Part shown: in pieces, positions 10,414 to 20,180 of the stretch | Position numbering within the stretch: the stretch's first letter is position 1 | Layout: every line of letters starts with the position of its first letter | Assembly: GCF_015732185.1 (NCBI RefSeq) | Contig: NZ_WIQM01000016.1 | Location: forward strand, 589,001-653,000 | Source: Pectinatus haikarae | Lineage (GTDB): Bacteria > Bacillota > Negativicutes > Selenomonadales > Selenomonadaceae | Direction of reading: 5' to 3' | DNA: 64,000 bases | Notes under the pieces: model-generated | Databases searched by the model: none | Seen by the model: the letters and a program-made list of their open reading frames with translations, nothing else | Told to the model about the DNA's origin: nothing | Made by a program: the position numbers and the translations under genes

Positions 10414-10414
10414 A

Positions 10415-10708
10415 TTACCTATGCATATTGCGTGAAGACATAACTTGAGGCTTTATTCTTTTTACCGGTATACTGGCTAAAAGAGCCACTGAATTATCAT
10501 CATCAGATAAGCTTATTTCCATATCATGCTGATTTATATCCATATAGGTTGAAATCACTTTTATTATATCGTCTTTTATATGATTGACCACTTCAGGTGA
10601 AATATTTGCCCTGTCGTGTATAAGTACGACACGCAAGCGATCCCTTGCTATTTTCCCCGACGGTTTATCATCATCGCGTCCAAACAGTTTCATAACAGCC
10701 CTCAACAT
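10415..10708 (-). CDS. minE: Cell division topological specificity factor MinE
   Basis: Stimulates MinD ATPase and generates pole-to-pole oscillation that keeps the MinCD inhibitor off mid-cell. The 97 residues contain the N-terminal amphipathic/MinD-binding region (MKLFGR and the RLRVVLIHDR segment) and the C-terminal dimerisation domain. A GAGGAGG site precedes the ATG at 10708. It follows minD by 13 bases. Having MinE rather than only DivIVA is typical of Negativicutes and clostridia. Confidence 0.95.
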   Translation of the reverse strand: MLRAVMKLFGRDDDKPSGKIARDRLRVVLIHDRANISPEVVNHIKDDIIKVISTYMDINQHDMEISLSDDDNSVALLASIPVKRIKPQVMSSRNMHR

Positions 10709-10721
10709 AAGTTATACCTCC

Positions 10722-11510
10722 TCATACATGCAATATCTGTTTTAATTTATCAAACAGTGTTTTTTTCCGGAGATCAAGAAAAGGGATCTGTTCTCCGCAT
10801 ATTCGCCCCACGATATTATTGTATGCTTGCCCGGCTAAAGACTTTTTGTTAGAAATTACCGGTTCTCCTCTGTTAGTTGAGGTCACGACCATTTCGTCGT
10901 CCGGAACCTGCCCTATACAGTCTATTGCCAAAATGTCATTTATATCATCCATGTCAAGCATATCGCCCGAATCGACCATATGGCTTCTTATCCTGTTCAC
11001 AACAAGTTTTATGCGGTCTTTATCTGCCCGGTTCAGTTCGCCGATAATTTTATCTGCGTCACGTACTGCGGCAACTTCAGGCATAGTGACCACAATGGCA
11101 TAATCCGCTGCCGCTATTGCCGTCTTAAATCCCTGCTCAATTCCCGCCGGGCAATCTATCAGTATATAATCAAATTCGCCGCGCATTTCGTTGCATATAT
11201 CAATGAGCTGCTGTCCGGTTACAGCAGTTTTATCCCGAATCTGCGAAGTAGGCAGCAAAAAAAGCGTTTCATGTTTTTTATGCCGGACCAATGCCTTTTT
11301 GTAACTGATGCGACCTGTCGCCACATCGACAAGATCATACATTATACGATTTTCCAAACCGAGCAGCAGGTCAAGATTTCTCAGCCCTGTATCAGTATCA
11401 ATAAGCGCGACTTTATTGCCTCTTTTAGCCAGTCCAACTCCAAGATTGGCGGTCGTTGTTGTCTTGCCGACACCGCCTTTTCCGGACGTCACAACTATTA
11501 CGTCACTCAT
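10722..11510 (-). CDS. minD: Septum site-determining ATPase MinD
   Basis: Membrane-associated ATPase that recruits MinC and is displaced by MinE. The deviant Walker A SGKGGVGKTTT is at residues 9-19, with the signature lysine, and the DTDTGLRNLDLLLGLE switch follows. The C-terminal amphipathic membrane-targeting helix (FDKLKQIL) is present. At 262 residues it is full length. minC lies 14 bases upstream and minE 13 bases downstream, so the three are one operon. Confidence 0.97.
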   Translation of the reverse strand: MSDVIVVTSGKGGVGKTTTTANLGVGLAKRGNKVALIDTDTGLRNLDLLLGLENRIMYDLVDVATGRISYKKALVRHKKHETLFLLPTSQIRDKTAVTGQQLIDICNEMRGEFDYILIDCPAGIEQGFKTAIAAADYAIVVTMPEVAAVRDADKIIGELNRADKDRIKLVVNRIRSHMVDSGDMLDMDDINDILAIDCIGQVPDDEMVVTSTNRGEPVISNKKSLAGQAYNNIVGRICGEQIPFLDLRKKTLFDKLKQILHV

Positions 11511-11524
11511 ATATGCCCTTCTTC

Positions 11525-12178
11525 CTACCGGTTAATCGCCTCTAATACTATCTTTCCCTTACTGACATAAGCTTTTTCAGGATAGGGTGCATCTGCTTTG
11601 GACATCCTTTTATCCGGCGCTCTTGCTACCAAGTCAGCAACCCTGATTTGCATGGGTATAAGATACTCCGCCGTCACCGTTGCATTTACATCGCCGAAAG
11701 CACCGGCATGCACGATACCCCGGCACGCACCCCTGACCTCAATATTCCCTCCTGCAATTATAGACGCTCCCGGATTGACATTGCCATTGATAATTATCGA
11801 ACCGTCAGAAATAACTTCCTGCCCGTTTCTTATCGTTTGATTTATTACGGTTGTCTTTAATTTTCTGTCCTTGTCTTCTGACTCATGCGCCTGAGTTCTA
11901 TCAACGCTTTCTAAAGACACCTTTAATGGTTCAGCTTTCTCCTCATAACCGTCCTGCAGAATCAGACCATATGAAGAAAAGATACCGCGCACACTTTGTT
12001 TTTGTGCCTTGTTGAGCCAGCCAGCCTCCAACTGGATGACAGTCCCTTCTTGAAAAAAATTAAAGGAAGAGTCCAGTTTCTGCCTTATTAAATTTTCGAT
12101 TGTAGGAAAGTCGACAGTATTTGTCAATATCAATTTTAAGCCTGATCGGCTTCCCTTAAATACAACTTCTTCACTCAT
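11525..12178 (-). CDS. minC: Septum site-determining protein MinC
   Basis: FtsZ assembly inhibitor positioned by MinD. The N-terminal FtsZ-binding domain covers about residues 1-100 and the C-terminal beta-helix MinD-binding domain (about 115-217) shows the GSIIINGNVNPGASIIAGG and GDVNATVTAEYLIP repeats. Length of 217 is normal. First gene of minCDE; mrdA ends its own run 134 bases upstream. Confidence 0.94.
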   Translation of the reverse strand: MSEEVVFKGSRSGLKLILTNTVDFPTIENLIRQKLDSSFNFFQEGTVIQLEAGWLNKAQKQSVRGIFSSYGLILQDGYEEKAEPLKVSLESVDRTQAHESEDKDRKLKTTVINQTIRNGQEVISDGSIIINGNVNPGASIIAGGNIEVRGACRGIVHAGAFGDVNATVTAEYLIPMQIRVADLVARAPDKRMSKADAPYPEKAYVSKGKIVLEAINR

Positions 12179-12312
12179 CGTATATATACATCCTGCTGTC
12201 CGCTATTTTCTAACCGTTAAATTCCGTCTGCCTATATTTTTAAAACTGCAATTTAAAACACCTTTTTACTTATGTTCGCTCTGGTATATATATATTCCTG
12301 CCTATACCTTTA

Positions 12313-14160
12313 TCAGTGATCCACTTTTACTCCCGATTTTATATCATTGTTGCTGACAGTCGCCGGTTCCTTCTGCGGATCAATAAGCGGTGGCTCAGGA
12401 ACCAGATTAAAAGCAGCTTCCAATATGGCCTTGCCTATCGGCACAGCTGACTGTGCCCCATAGCCGCCATTTTCCACTATAACGGCAACTGCCACATTTG
12501 GATCTTCATATGGTCCATACGCCACAAACCAGCCATGATCGGCACCATGAGGATTTTCTGCCGTCCCCGTTTTACCCGCAATATTTACAGGAAAAGAACC
12601 GCCAAAAAAAGATGCAGCTGTACCCACTCTGGTGACCTCCAGCAGGCTTCTTTGTATAAGCTTTATAAATTCTGGATTCACCCCGTCAAGCTTGCTCAAA
12701 ACAACCGGATCAAAATGTTTGTAAACTGAACCGTCCGGGTTTGTTATATCCTCCACCAAATGTGGTTTATAACGTGTTCCGCCGTTTGCTATTTCACTCA
12801 TTATCATTGCTGCCTGAATCGGTGTGACAAGGTTGAAGCCCTGTCCAATGGCCGCATCGAGTGTCTCGGACAGATACCAGTCTTCCTCATAATTTTTTTT
12901 CTTGTACTCTCTGCTGGCTATTAAACCGCTTGCCTCATAAGGCAGATCTATACCCGTTTTTTCTCCCAAGCCATAAAGCTTCGCATATTTGCCGAGCGTA
13001 TCTATTCCTACACGGTTGCCCATTTCGTAAAAATAAACATTATCCGAATGAGCCAGTGCCTCGCCAAAATTAATCAGCCCCAATGCTTCTCCATCTGCAT
13101 TATGTTTGGGAACAAGCCAATATACACCCGGGTCAAAAATTTTCTCTTCGGGCGTGACCTTGTGCTCATTCAAAGCCGCTGTGCCGGTGACTATTTTAAA
13201 AACAGACCCAGGCGGATATTCCCCGGTTATAGCCTTATTATCCATAGGATGATAAGGATTATTGTTTATTTCATTCCAATCCTTTTCAGAAATTCCTCTC
13301 GCAAATTTATTAGGATCGAAAGAAGGACGGCTGGATATGGCCAGTATTGCCCCTGTTTTGGGATTCATGACGACCGCAGCAGCAGCATTTGCATGTATCT
13401 CCTTCAGTCTGTCATCAATAGCTTTTTCTACAGCAAGCTGCAATCCCATGTCAATTGTCAGATGCAGATCCTTACCCGGGATAGGCTCCTTTTTGCCTAA
13501 AATCTGCACAGGTTTTCCCGTAACATCAACTTCAACTTGTTCACCGCCTGCCGTTCCGCGTAAATACTCATCGTAAATTTTTTCCAAGCCGAATTTGCCT
13601 ATTGAGTCTCCCAGTTTATAGTTATCATCTTTATGCGTTTTCAGCTCATCCTCATTTATTTCGCCGACATAGCCAAAAGTATGTGCACCTATAGTCTTGT
13701 ATATATAATCCCGCACTGGCTGTGCTTCAACAACTACTCCCGGATATTTTTCTTTTTGTTCTTCAATAATAGTCCAAATTTCCGGTCCGACATCTGTTTT
13801 CAACCGTATAGGATCAAAACCCCTATGCTTTTTTATTTTATCTTCTATCTCCGCTTTATCCATATGCAGCAAAGCCGCCAGATTATCTATCAGCTGCGGT
13901 TTTATTTCTTCTTCAAGCGGCAGAATAGCCACTGTGAAACCAGGCTGATTCATTACCATAGGATTGCCGTTTTCATCATACATGGTACCGCGCGGCGCCA
14001 TGGTAGGTATGATTCGTATTCGATTTCCTTCGGCCTGTTTTTTATAAAAATCGCCTTCGTATATCTGCAAATAACCAAGTCTGATAATCAATGCCAATAT
14101 AATCAGAACCGAAGCAATGGACAAAGCTTTCAATCTATTGAATATATCTTTCGATTCCAA
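12313..14160 (-). CDS. mrdA: Penicillin-binding protein 2, elongation transpeptidase
   Basis: Class B PBP that cross-links peptidoglycan during rod elongation. It has one N-terminal transmembrane segment (about residues 12-32), a pedestal domain, and a transpeptidase domain with the three active-site motifs: SVFK near 319, SDN near 370 and KTGT near 535. Length is full. The first ATG at 14178 has no ribosome site; GGGGAG lies eight bases before a TTG at 14160, so I choose the TTG start. It sits downstream of mreBCD, its functional partners. RodA is not in the window. Confidence 0.95.
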   Translation of the reverse strand: MESKDIFNRLKALSIASVLIILALIIRLGYLQIYEGDFYKKQAEGNRIRIIPTMAPRGTMYDENGNPMVMNQPGFTVAILPLEEEIKPQLIDNLAALLHMDKAEIEDKIKKHRGFDPIRLKTDVGPEIWTIIEEQKEKYPGVVVEAQPVRDYIYKTIGAHTFGYVGEINEDELKTHKDDNYKLGDSIGKFGLEKIYDEYLRGTAGGEQVEVDVTGKPVQILGKKEPIPGKDLHLTIDMGLQLAVEKAIDDRLKEIHANAAAAVVMNPKTGAILAISSRPSFDPNKFARGISEKDWNEINNNPYHPMDNKAITGEYPPGSVFKIVTGTAALNEHKVTPEEKIFDPGVYWLVPKHNADGEALGLINFGEALAHSDNVYFYEMGNRVGIDTLGKYAKLYGLGEKTGIDLPYEASGLIASREYKKKNYEEDWYLSETLDAAIGQGFNLVTPIQAAMIMSEIANGGTRYKPHLVEDITNPDGSVYKHFDPVVLSKLDGVNPEFIKLIQRSLLEVTRVGTAASFFGGSFPVNIAGKTGTAENPHGADHGWFVAYGPYEDPNVAVAVIVENGGYGAQSAVPIGKAILEAAFNLVPEPPLIDPQKEPATVSNNDIKSGVKVDH

Positions 14161-14182
14161 GCTGTTTTCTCCCCGCATTTAA

Positions 14183-14215
14183 TAATTAAGACACCCTTAA
14201 AAGGTGCCTTAATTA
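14183..14215. repeat. Intercistronic hairpin between mreD and mrdA
   Basis: Thirteen-base arms (14183-14195, 14203-14215) with one mismatch around a seven-base loop, spanning the mreD stop. There is no T run after it. It may tune mrdA expression or mRNA stability within the operon. Confidence 0.55.
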
Positions 14216-14704
14216 CTCATCAAAACTCTTATTTTTCAGCCAGCACACTATTCTGTGCATCAAATAAGAAAAGCATAAATTATATACCAATGGTATTACT
14301 AACAAGTTGTATGCATTCTGCATAATATTTACTGTATAACCAAGCATCAATATAACAATAAGAGATATCAGATAATTCGCAGCTGTTGCCACAATAGATG
14401 AAATGACAGGCAAAATAATTTTTTTCTCATAGACCCGGCCTATCATAAAGCCAAAACCAAACCCAATCATCATCTTGCTCAGTGTATTGAAGCCAAGAAA
14501 TGTTCCCGATGCAACATCCTGCAGAAGTCCGCTGCAAAATCCAATAAAAGCGCCTCGTCTGAAGCCATGCGTCAGTGAGTACGATACCGTCAGCAACAGC
14601 AGCAGATCTGCGTTGATATTATGAAAGGATACCAGATTCAACAGGGAAGTTTGCAAAATATATGCTGCAAGAAAAACAGCAATCCAGGCAATTTTTTTTT
14701 TCAT
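14213..14704 (-). CDS. mreD: Rod shape-determining protein MreD
   Basis: Polytopic membrane component of the elongasome, 163 residues with about five hydrophobic segments and the family motifs LLLLLTVSYSLTHG and GFRRGAFIGFCSGLLQDV. It overlaps the mreC stop by four bases (ATGA), and an AAGGAA site lies upstream. Its place between mreC and mrdA supports the call, since MreD sequences are poorly conserved. Confidence 0.92.
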   Translation of the reverse strand: MKKKIAWIAVFLAAYILQTSLLNLVSFHNINADLLLLLTVSYSLTHGFRRGAFIGFCSGLLQDVASGTFLGFNTLSKMMIGFGFGFMIGRVYEKKIILPVISSIVATAANYLISLIVILMLGYTVNIMQNAYNLLVIPLVYNLCFSYLMHRIVCWLKNKSFDE

Positions 14705-15618
14705 TTGGCCGTTCCTTCTTCGTTGCTGCTTCCGTCAGCCGCCCGCTGCATTTGTTGAATAAGTGCATCCGGAGGCAATTCGCGGGAATTTACCACAACT
14801 GCCACATCCTCCAGCTTCTGAAAATCTACTGCCGTCTTCACAACTGCATATTTTAACAGACCACCGGATTCATTTTGCACATCATCAACTGTGCCTATGA
14901 AAATTCCCTTGGGATATATTCCGCCCAGACCTGATGTTATTATCTGATCGCCCTGTTGTATATCAGATGATCTTGGAATATTATCCATATGAACATCAGA
15001 CTGTTTATTTATATCGCCCTTCACTATACCTGCTATCCTGGAATCACTGCGCTGGATCAACGCACCGACCGAAACACGAGGATCAGTTATAAGTTCCACA
15101 ATAGAATATCCGCTGTAGGCCTCGACCACTGAACCCACCAATCCTTCAGGAGTCACAACCGGCATATCTTTTTTTATGCCGTCACTGCTGCCGCGATCAA
15201 TTACAACATTATTGACCCATGTAGCCGGATCACGTGCTATAACAGTAGCCGTAACCAAATCAAAATTCTTTGCCTTTCCCTTGTAGTCCAAAAAAGCTCT
15301 CAGGCGTTGATTTTCGGCGACTAATTCGTTATTCTGCAAGCTTTGTTCTCGCAGCTTCGTTACCTCATCCTTCAGCTGCCTATTTTCGTCATAAACAAAT
15401 ATCAATTGACTTACAGTAGTGATCACATTACCGCTTTTATTGCTTATAGCCGATGAAAGGCTTTGAAACGGGGCAAGTAAAGTTGTCACAACACTATTCG
15501 TCAATGGCACGGAAACTCTGTCCTTAGCTGAAAAAAATATAATGCAGAATATACTCAGCAGAACCAATATCAATATCCATACTCTTTTGCCCATAGGATC
15601 ATTTGTCTGCATATTCAT
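14701..15618 (-). CDS. mreC: Rod shape-determining protein MreC
   Basis: Periplasmic-facing scaffold linking MreB/MreD with PBP2. Seen: one N-terminal transmembrane segment (about 12-32), a coiled coil (about 70-110, RQLKDEVTKLREQ), then the beta-rich MreC domain with VIARDPATWVN, GVPVxT-like MPVVTPEGLVG and DQIITSGLGGIYPKGI. At 305 residues it is typical. It is followed by an overlapping mreD. Confidence 0.96.
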   Translation of the reverse strand: MNMQTNDPMGKRVWILILVLLSIFCIIFFSAKDRVSVPLTNSVVTTLLAPFQSLSSAISNKSGNVITTVSQLIFVYDENRQLKDEVTKLREQSLQNNELVAENQRLRAFLDYKGKAKNFDLVTATVIARDPATWVNNVVIDRGSSDGIKKDMPVVTPEGLVGSVVEAYSGYSIVELITDPRVSVGALIQRSDSRIAGIVKGDINKQSDVHMDNIPRSSDIQQGDQIITSGLGGIYPKGIFIGTVDDVQNESGGLLKYAVVKTAVDFQKLEDVAVVVNSRELPPDALIQQMQRAADGSSNEEGTAK

Positions 15619-15631
15619 TTATATCCGCTTC

Positions 15632-16666
15632 TCATCTCAGCTTTTTTGTTGTCATCATAACACGCTTGAGCAAATCAATATTTTCCAGTGATTTTCCCGT
15701 ACCTTCACCGACGCAGGAAAGCGGATCTTCGGCTATCAGCACAGGCATCCCTGTTTCCTTGCCCAACAGTTTATCAAGGTTTGACAACAGTGCCCCTCCA
15801 CCGGTCATCATTATGCCATGGTCCATTACATCTGCAGCTAATTCAGGAGGAGTACGTTCCAATGTACTTTTTACTGCTTCAACTATTTTATGAACAGGTT
15901 CACGCAATGCCTCTTCTATTTCGTGTTCACTGATATCGAGCACTTTGGGCAGTCCGCTGACAAGGTCGCGTCCGCGTATTTCCATATGCTTGCTTTGCTG
16001 CGCCGTTATAGCTGTTCCTATATTTATTTTTATTTCTTCTGCTGTACGTTCTCCGATCATCAGATTATACATACGTTTTATATAATGAACAATAGACAGA
16101 TCCATTTCGTCACCGCCTATGCGGATGGAACAGCTTGTAACTATTCCGCCCAGTGATATCACAGCTATTTCTGTTGTACCCCCGCCAATATCAACTACCA
16201 TATTCCCCGTAGCTTCTTCGACAGGAAGTCCGGCACCGATAGCCGCTGCCATCGGTTCTTCTATCAAATATGCCTCATTTGCTCCGGCCTGCCGTACAGC
16301 GTCAATTACAGCGCGCTTCTCCACCTCTGTGACTCCTGAAGGCACTCCTACAACTACACGCGGTTTCATAAAAGAACTGCGGTTCATAGCTTTACCTATA
16401 AAATATTTGAGCATTGACTGCGTCACATTGAAATCTGCAATAACACCATCTTTCATAGGTCTTATTGCAACAATATTTCCCGGTGTGCGCCCTATCATCC
16501 TTTTTGCTTCTTCACCGACTGCCAATACATTATTTGATTCTCTGTCTATTGCAACAACTGATGGCTCACGCAGGACTATTCCTTTTCCTTTCACGTGCAC
16601 CAGTGTATTTGCCGTCCCTAAATCTATGCCCATATCATGAGAAAATCCACCAAAAATGTTCCACAT
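15632..16666 (-). CDS. mreB: Actin-like rod shape protein MreB
   Basis: Cytoskeletal ATPase forming membrane filaments that direct lateral wall synthesis. The actin fold motifs are clear: phosphate 1 DLGTANTLV at about residue 15, phosphate 2 [12 protein letters not shown] near 165, and adenosine MTGGGALL near 290. At 344 residues it is full length. The N terminus (MWNIFGGF) carries the hydrophobic membrane-binding start seen in family members. First gene of mreBCD-mrdA; radC is 113 bases upstream, a common neighbour. Confidence 0.98.
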   Translation of the reverse strand: MWNIFGGFSHDMGIDLGTANTLVHVKGKGIVLREPSVVAIDRESNNVLAVGEEAKRMIGRTPGNIVAIRPMKDGVIADFNVTQSMLKYFIGKAMNRSSFMKPRVVVGVPSGVTEVEKRAVIDAVRQAGANEAYLIEEPMAAAIGAGLPVEEATGNMVVDIGGGTTEIAVISLGGIVTSCSIRIGGDEMDLSIVHYIKRMYNLMIGERTAEEIKINIGTAITAQQSKHMEIRGRDLVSGLPKVLDISEHEIEEALREPVHKIVEAVKSTLERTPPELAADVMDHGIMMTGGGALLSNLDKLLGKETGMPVLIAEDPLSCVGEGTGKSLENIDLLKRVMMTTKKLR

Positions 16667-16779
16667 TATGAATAAGTGCTCCCTTCAAATCCTGTAAAAT
16701 ATCAATCAATTTTTATTGTCGTTCTTTATAATACAATTATCTCCTGTACGGACGACATTATGTATCCGCTGGAGTTTTA

Positions 16780-17475
16780 TCATCTCATCAAGCCTTGCTC
16801 TTTAAAGCTTATGTACCCGTTCCCCCCGACAATTATATGATCTGCAATTTCTATTCCCATTATCTGTCCTGCTTTTATCAAGCGACGGGTAGTGGCGATA
16901 TCGTCACCGCTCGGAGCAGGGTCACCGCTGGGATGATTGTGCGCCAAAATAATCGCTGCTGCTGAATTGTTCAATGCCTCAGCCATTACCTCGCGCGGAT
17001 GGACTATTGACGCATTTAAGATTCCCACAGATATTATTCTGAAAGACAATACCTGATTCTTTACATTTAAAAGTACGATGGCGAATTTTTCTTTTGTTTC
17101 ATATTTCAGGCGCGGCATAATATAATCCGCTGCATCGGGCGGACCGTTTATGACAATCTTTTTTTTAGAAGGCTCCTGAGCAATTCGTCGTCCAAGTTCT
17201 ACCGCAGCCAAGACAGTTGCTGCCTTAGCCGGTCCGATACCATGTATCCTGCTCAGCTGCACTGCCGATAAATTCACTATTGAAGCTAATCCCCGTTCTT
17301 TATACAGAGATAACAAATTTTCAGCTACACGCAAAACAGATGCCTCTTTTGTCCCGGAGCGTAACAAAATGGCCAATAACTCGGCATTGCCGAGTGACTG
17401 GACACCATATGCTATAAGCTTCTCGCGCGGGCGTTCCTGTTCGGGCAGATCACGGACCATCGTATTTTTTATCAT
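16780..17475 (-). CDS. radC: RadC family protein (JAB1/MPN metalloprotein)
   Basis: The family was once linked to DNA repair but its function is not settled. It has an N-terminal helix-hairpin-helix region (about 25-100, with LSRIHGIGPAKAA) and a C-terminal MPN+/JAMM domain with the metal motif HNHPSGDPAPSGDD near residue 175. The 231 residues are complete. Its position just upstream of mreB is conserved across many Firmicutes. Confidence 0.94.
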   Translation of the reverse strand: MIKNTMVRDLPEQERPREKLIAYGVQSLGNAELLAILLRSGTKEASVLRVAENLLSLYKERGLASIVNLSAVQLSRIHGIGPAKAATVLAAVELGRRIAQEPSKKKIVINGPPDAADYIMPRLKYETKEKFAIVLLNVKNQVLSFRIISVGILNASIVHPREVMAEALNNSAAAIILAHNHPSGDPAPSGDDIATTRRLIKAGQIMGIEIADHIIVGGNGYISFKEQGLMR

Positions 17476-17837
17476 GGTGAAATCCTCTAACCACTAAGCC
17501 AATTCAAAACTCCAGCCCCCGATAATATACTTCAAACAACAGATACTGTAACAAAAATACTATACCAAATAAATTAGTGTAAGACAATGCATATTTTATA
17601 AATCGATTGAAAAATTTTATAAATTACTTCGTCAGTTATTGCACCACACTCTCAAAGTTAATTTTTTCTTGGAAATACTCATTTTAAAATTATCTTTCTG
17701 GACGTTTAATTCCTATTTTAGATATCTTTATTTTTTATAGAACGTCAATCAAAAAGCATAATATAATACAGATCTGTACTTCGTTCGAAACTGTTTACCC
17801 GGCGTATAGTCAAAACACCTTAAAAGCCTTGTTATAC
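17476..17837. other. Intergenic spacer between radC and sigH
   Basis: AT-rich divergent spacer. Apart from the sigH promoter at its right end I see no gene, repeat or structured RNA in it. Confidence 0.5.
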
Positions 17838-17866
17838 TTGACTTGACAGCATTGCTAATGTATAAT
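17838..17866 (+). promoter_or_regulatory. Promoter of sigH
   Basis: A TTGACT hexamer (17838-17843), 17-base spacer and perfect TATAAT (17861-17866), about 100 bases before the sigH start, fit a vegetative sigma-70 promoter. Confidence 0.7.
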
Positions 17867-17963
17867 TTCAAATAAGATCAACGATTGTCTTATATCAATA
17901 TATGACACAATCTCATAATTTGGAAATGACGCGAAAGCATCGTCATATTTCCGGACTGGAGCG

Positions 17964-18857
17964 ATGATGCGAATGGAATTAAAGAGCAATTCTGTTTCTA
18001 AGGAAACAGCCGAAACCGCACCGGAAAACAGCAGTTCAATAGATAGTACAAAAGACAGTACAAAGATATCCTCTCGTAATATTGCAAGAAAATGTGCTGC
18101 AGCAAAGCTTCCATCCGTACAAACAGACGAATCGCCCGCCAAAGAATTGGAAGCGGCTCTCAGTGCATTAAGCGATGAAGAACTTCTATCAGAAATAAGA
18201 GAAAAACATGATAATTTTGCTTTGGAATATTTAATAAAAAAATACCGGAACTTTGTCCGGGTCCGTTCGCGCTCTTATTTTCTGATTGGCGCAGATCGCG
18301 AAGATATATTGCAAGAAGGAATGATTGGCCTTTATAAGGCTATACGCGATTTTCGCGATGAAAAATTATCATCTTTTCGTGCTTTTGCGGAATTATGTGT
18401 CACAAGACAGATAATAACTGCCATAAAAACTGCCACTCGCCAAAAACACATTCCCCTAAATTCATATATTTCCCTGAACAAACCTATATATGATGAAGAT
18501 TCTGATCGTACTTTGCTTGACATTCTGTCAGGCACCGCTGTAAGCGATCCGGAGGAATTGATGATAAATCGTGAAGAATTTCTTGCCATAGAAGGAAAAA
18601 TGGAACAAATTCTCAGTGACCTGGAATGGAAAGTTCTTATGTCATATCTTGACGGTAAATCGTATCAGGAAATAGCGGTTGATCTAAATCGTCATGTAAA
18701 ATCCATTGATAATGCCCTGCAACGGGTCAAGAGAAAATTGGAAAAATATATGAGCAGCCGTGCTAAAGCAGAAGAACGTCCTTTATATAAACAGGCCAAT
18801 AGTGCCAATAAGCATTTTGATGATCTTTATTTTACTCTAAATTCCAAAAATGAGTAG
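17964..18857 (+). CDS. sigH: RNA polymerase sigma factor, SigH family
   Basis: Alternative sigma factor of the SigH (sigma-30) type, which in Bacillus directs transition-state, competence and early sporulation genes. From about residue 70 the protein follows the family: region 2 with REDILQEGMIGLYKAIRDF and FRAFAELCVTRQIITAIK, then region 4 with ILSDLEWKVLMSYLDGKSYQEIA and HVKSIDNALQRVKRKL. The 297 residues exceed the usual 210-220 because of about 65 extra Ser/Thr/Glu-rich residues at the N terminus and a short C-terminal tail. pfp follows after 11 bases. The start could be one of three closely spaced ATGs (17964, 17967, 17976). Confidence 0.88.
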   Translation: MMRMELKSNSVSKETAETAPENSSSIDSTKDSTKISSRNIARKCAAAKLPSVQTDESPAKELEAALSALSDEELLSEIREKHDNFALEYLIKKYRNFVRVRSRSYFLIGADREDILQEGMIGLYKAIRDFRDEKLSSFRAFAELCVTRQIITAIKTATRQKHIPLNSYISLNKPIYDEDSDRTLLDILSGTAVSDPEELMINREEFLAIEGKMEQILSDLEWKVLMSYLDGKSYQEIAVDLNRHVKSIDNALQRVKRKLEKYMSSRAKAEERPLYKQANSANKHFDDLYFTLNSKNE

Positions 18858-18868
18858 GGGGGATTCTC

Positions 18869-20110
18869 ATGTCGCAAAAAACTATTGCCGTGATCTGCGG
18901 CGGTGGTCCTGCACCGGGTATCAACAGTGTCATCCGGTCTGTCACATCTGAGGCCGCACGCAATGGCTGGAAAGTTCTTGGCATCTACGAAGGCTTTTCA
19001 CATCTTGCCAGAGGAGAAAAGAAATATGTCGAGCTTGTTTATGACAACACAAGCCGTATCCATCTTACCGGCGGTTGTCTGCTGCAGATGTCCAGATTTA
19101 ATCCCACAAAGAATGACGCTGATCTGCAGCGTGTCGTAGAAACGCTTGCCGAGCTTAATGTCACGCACATGCTTACCATAGGCGGTGACGATACTGCATT
19201 TAGTGCATCCGCAGTGGCCGCTTATTCTCAAAAAACAGGTAATCCCATTAATGTTGTCCATGTACCTAAGACTATTGACAACGATTTGCCGCTGCCTGAA
19301 AATGTGCCTACGTTCGGTTTCGAAACAGCCCGCGCGTTTGGCACGACAGAAATAGAAAATCTGCTGGAGGATGCCCGGACTACCAATAATCGCTGGTATC
19401 TGGCTATCGCCATGGGCCGTACTGCCGGCCATCTGGCTTTGGGTATTGGTCGTTCCGCCGGTGCTGCAATTACCATAATCCCAGAAGAATTTCCCCAATA
19501 TAAAATAACGCTTCAACACCTTATAGATATACTGGTCGGTGCTATGATAAAACGCTATATGATAGGCAGAAATTATGGTGTAGCTGTTATTGCCGAAGGT
19601 GTTTTAGAAAAAATTGCTCCAGAGGATTTTGCTAAACTCGGCAAGGTCTCTCTGGATGAACACGGACATATTCGTTATGCCGAGCTTGACTTCGGGGAAA
19701 TATTAAAAGAAGCCATCAGTAATGAAATGAAACAGCTAAGTATCAAACTGACTATTGTCGACAAAGAAATCGGTTATGAATTGCGCTGTGCGGCGCCTAT
19801 TGCTTATGATATAGATTATACTACTATGCTTGGCTATTCCGCTGTCCAATTTCTATTAAAGGGCGGTACAGGCGCTATGATTTCTGTGCAGGGAAGCCGA
19901 GCTATTCCTATGTATTTTGAAGAATTAAAGAATCCAACCACGGGAAAAACATTTGTCCGCAAGGTAAATATTGACTCCGTAAGCTATAAAATTGCCCGCA
20001 GTTTTATGCAGCGGCTGGAAAAAAAAGATCTCGACAACCCTCAAATAGCAAAAATATATGCCATGACACCTGAAAAATTCAAAAAACGATATATCTATTT
20101 ATTTGAATGA
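18869..20110 (+). CDS. pfp: 6-phosphofructokinase, pyrophosphate-dependent type
   Basis: Phosphorylates fructose 6-phosphate to the 1,6-bisphosphate. Residues point to the pyrophosphate-using group: GGDDT at 105-109, where ATP enzymes have GGDGS, and PKTIDNDL at 133-140. The N-terminal GGGPAPGINS phosphate-binding loop and MGRTAGHLA are present. The 413-residue length matches long PPi-type enzymes. A GGGGGG ribosome site precedes the ATG, 11 bases after sigH, so the two may be co-transcribed. The reaction would be reversible and save ATP. Donor preference is inferred from residues only. Confidence 0.9.
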   Translation: MSQKTIAVICGGGPAPGINSVIRSVTSEAARNGWKVLGIYEGFSHLARGEKKYVELVYDNTSRIHLTGGCLLQMSRFNPTKNDADLQRVVETLAELNVTHMLTIGGDDTAFSASAVAAYSQKTGNPINVVHVPKTIDNDLPLPENVPTFGFETARAFGTTEIENLLEDARTTNNRWYLAIAMGRTAGHLALGIGRSAGAAITIIPEEFPQYKITLQHLIDILVGAMIKRYMIGRNYGVAVIAEGVLEKIAPEDFAKLGKVSLDEHGHIRYAELDFGEILKEAISNEMKQLSIKLTIVDKEIGYELRCAAPIAYDIDYTTMLGYSAVQFLLKGGTGAMISVQGSRAIPMYFEELKNPTTGKTFVRKVNIDSVSYKIARSFMQRLEKKDLDNPQIAKIYAMTPEKFKKRYIYLFE

Positions 20111-20127
20111 CCGATTCATCGTTTTAT

Positions 20128-20180
20128 GGACAATAAAAAGAGCCTGTGCACAAACAAGCACAGGCTCTTCTTATTGTCCA
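20128..20180. terminator. Bidirectional terminator between pfp and a membrane protein gene
   Basis: A 23-base inverted repeat with one mismatch around an eight-base loop, centred at about 20154, between convergent genes. The right arm includes the stop codon of the minus-strand gene. Confidence 0.85.
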
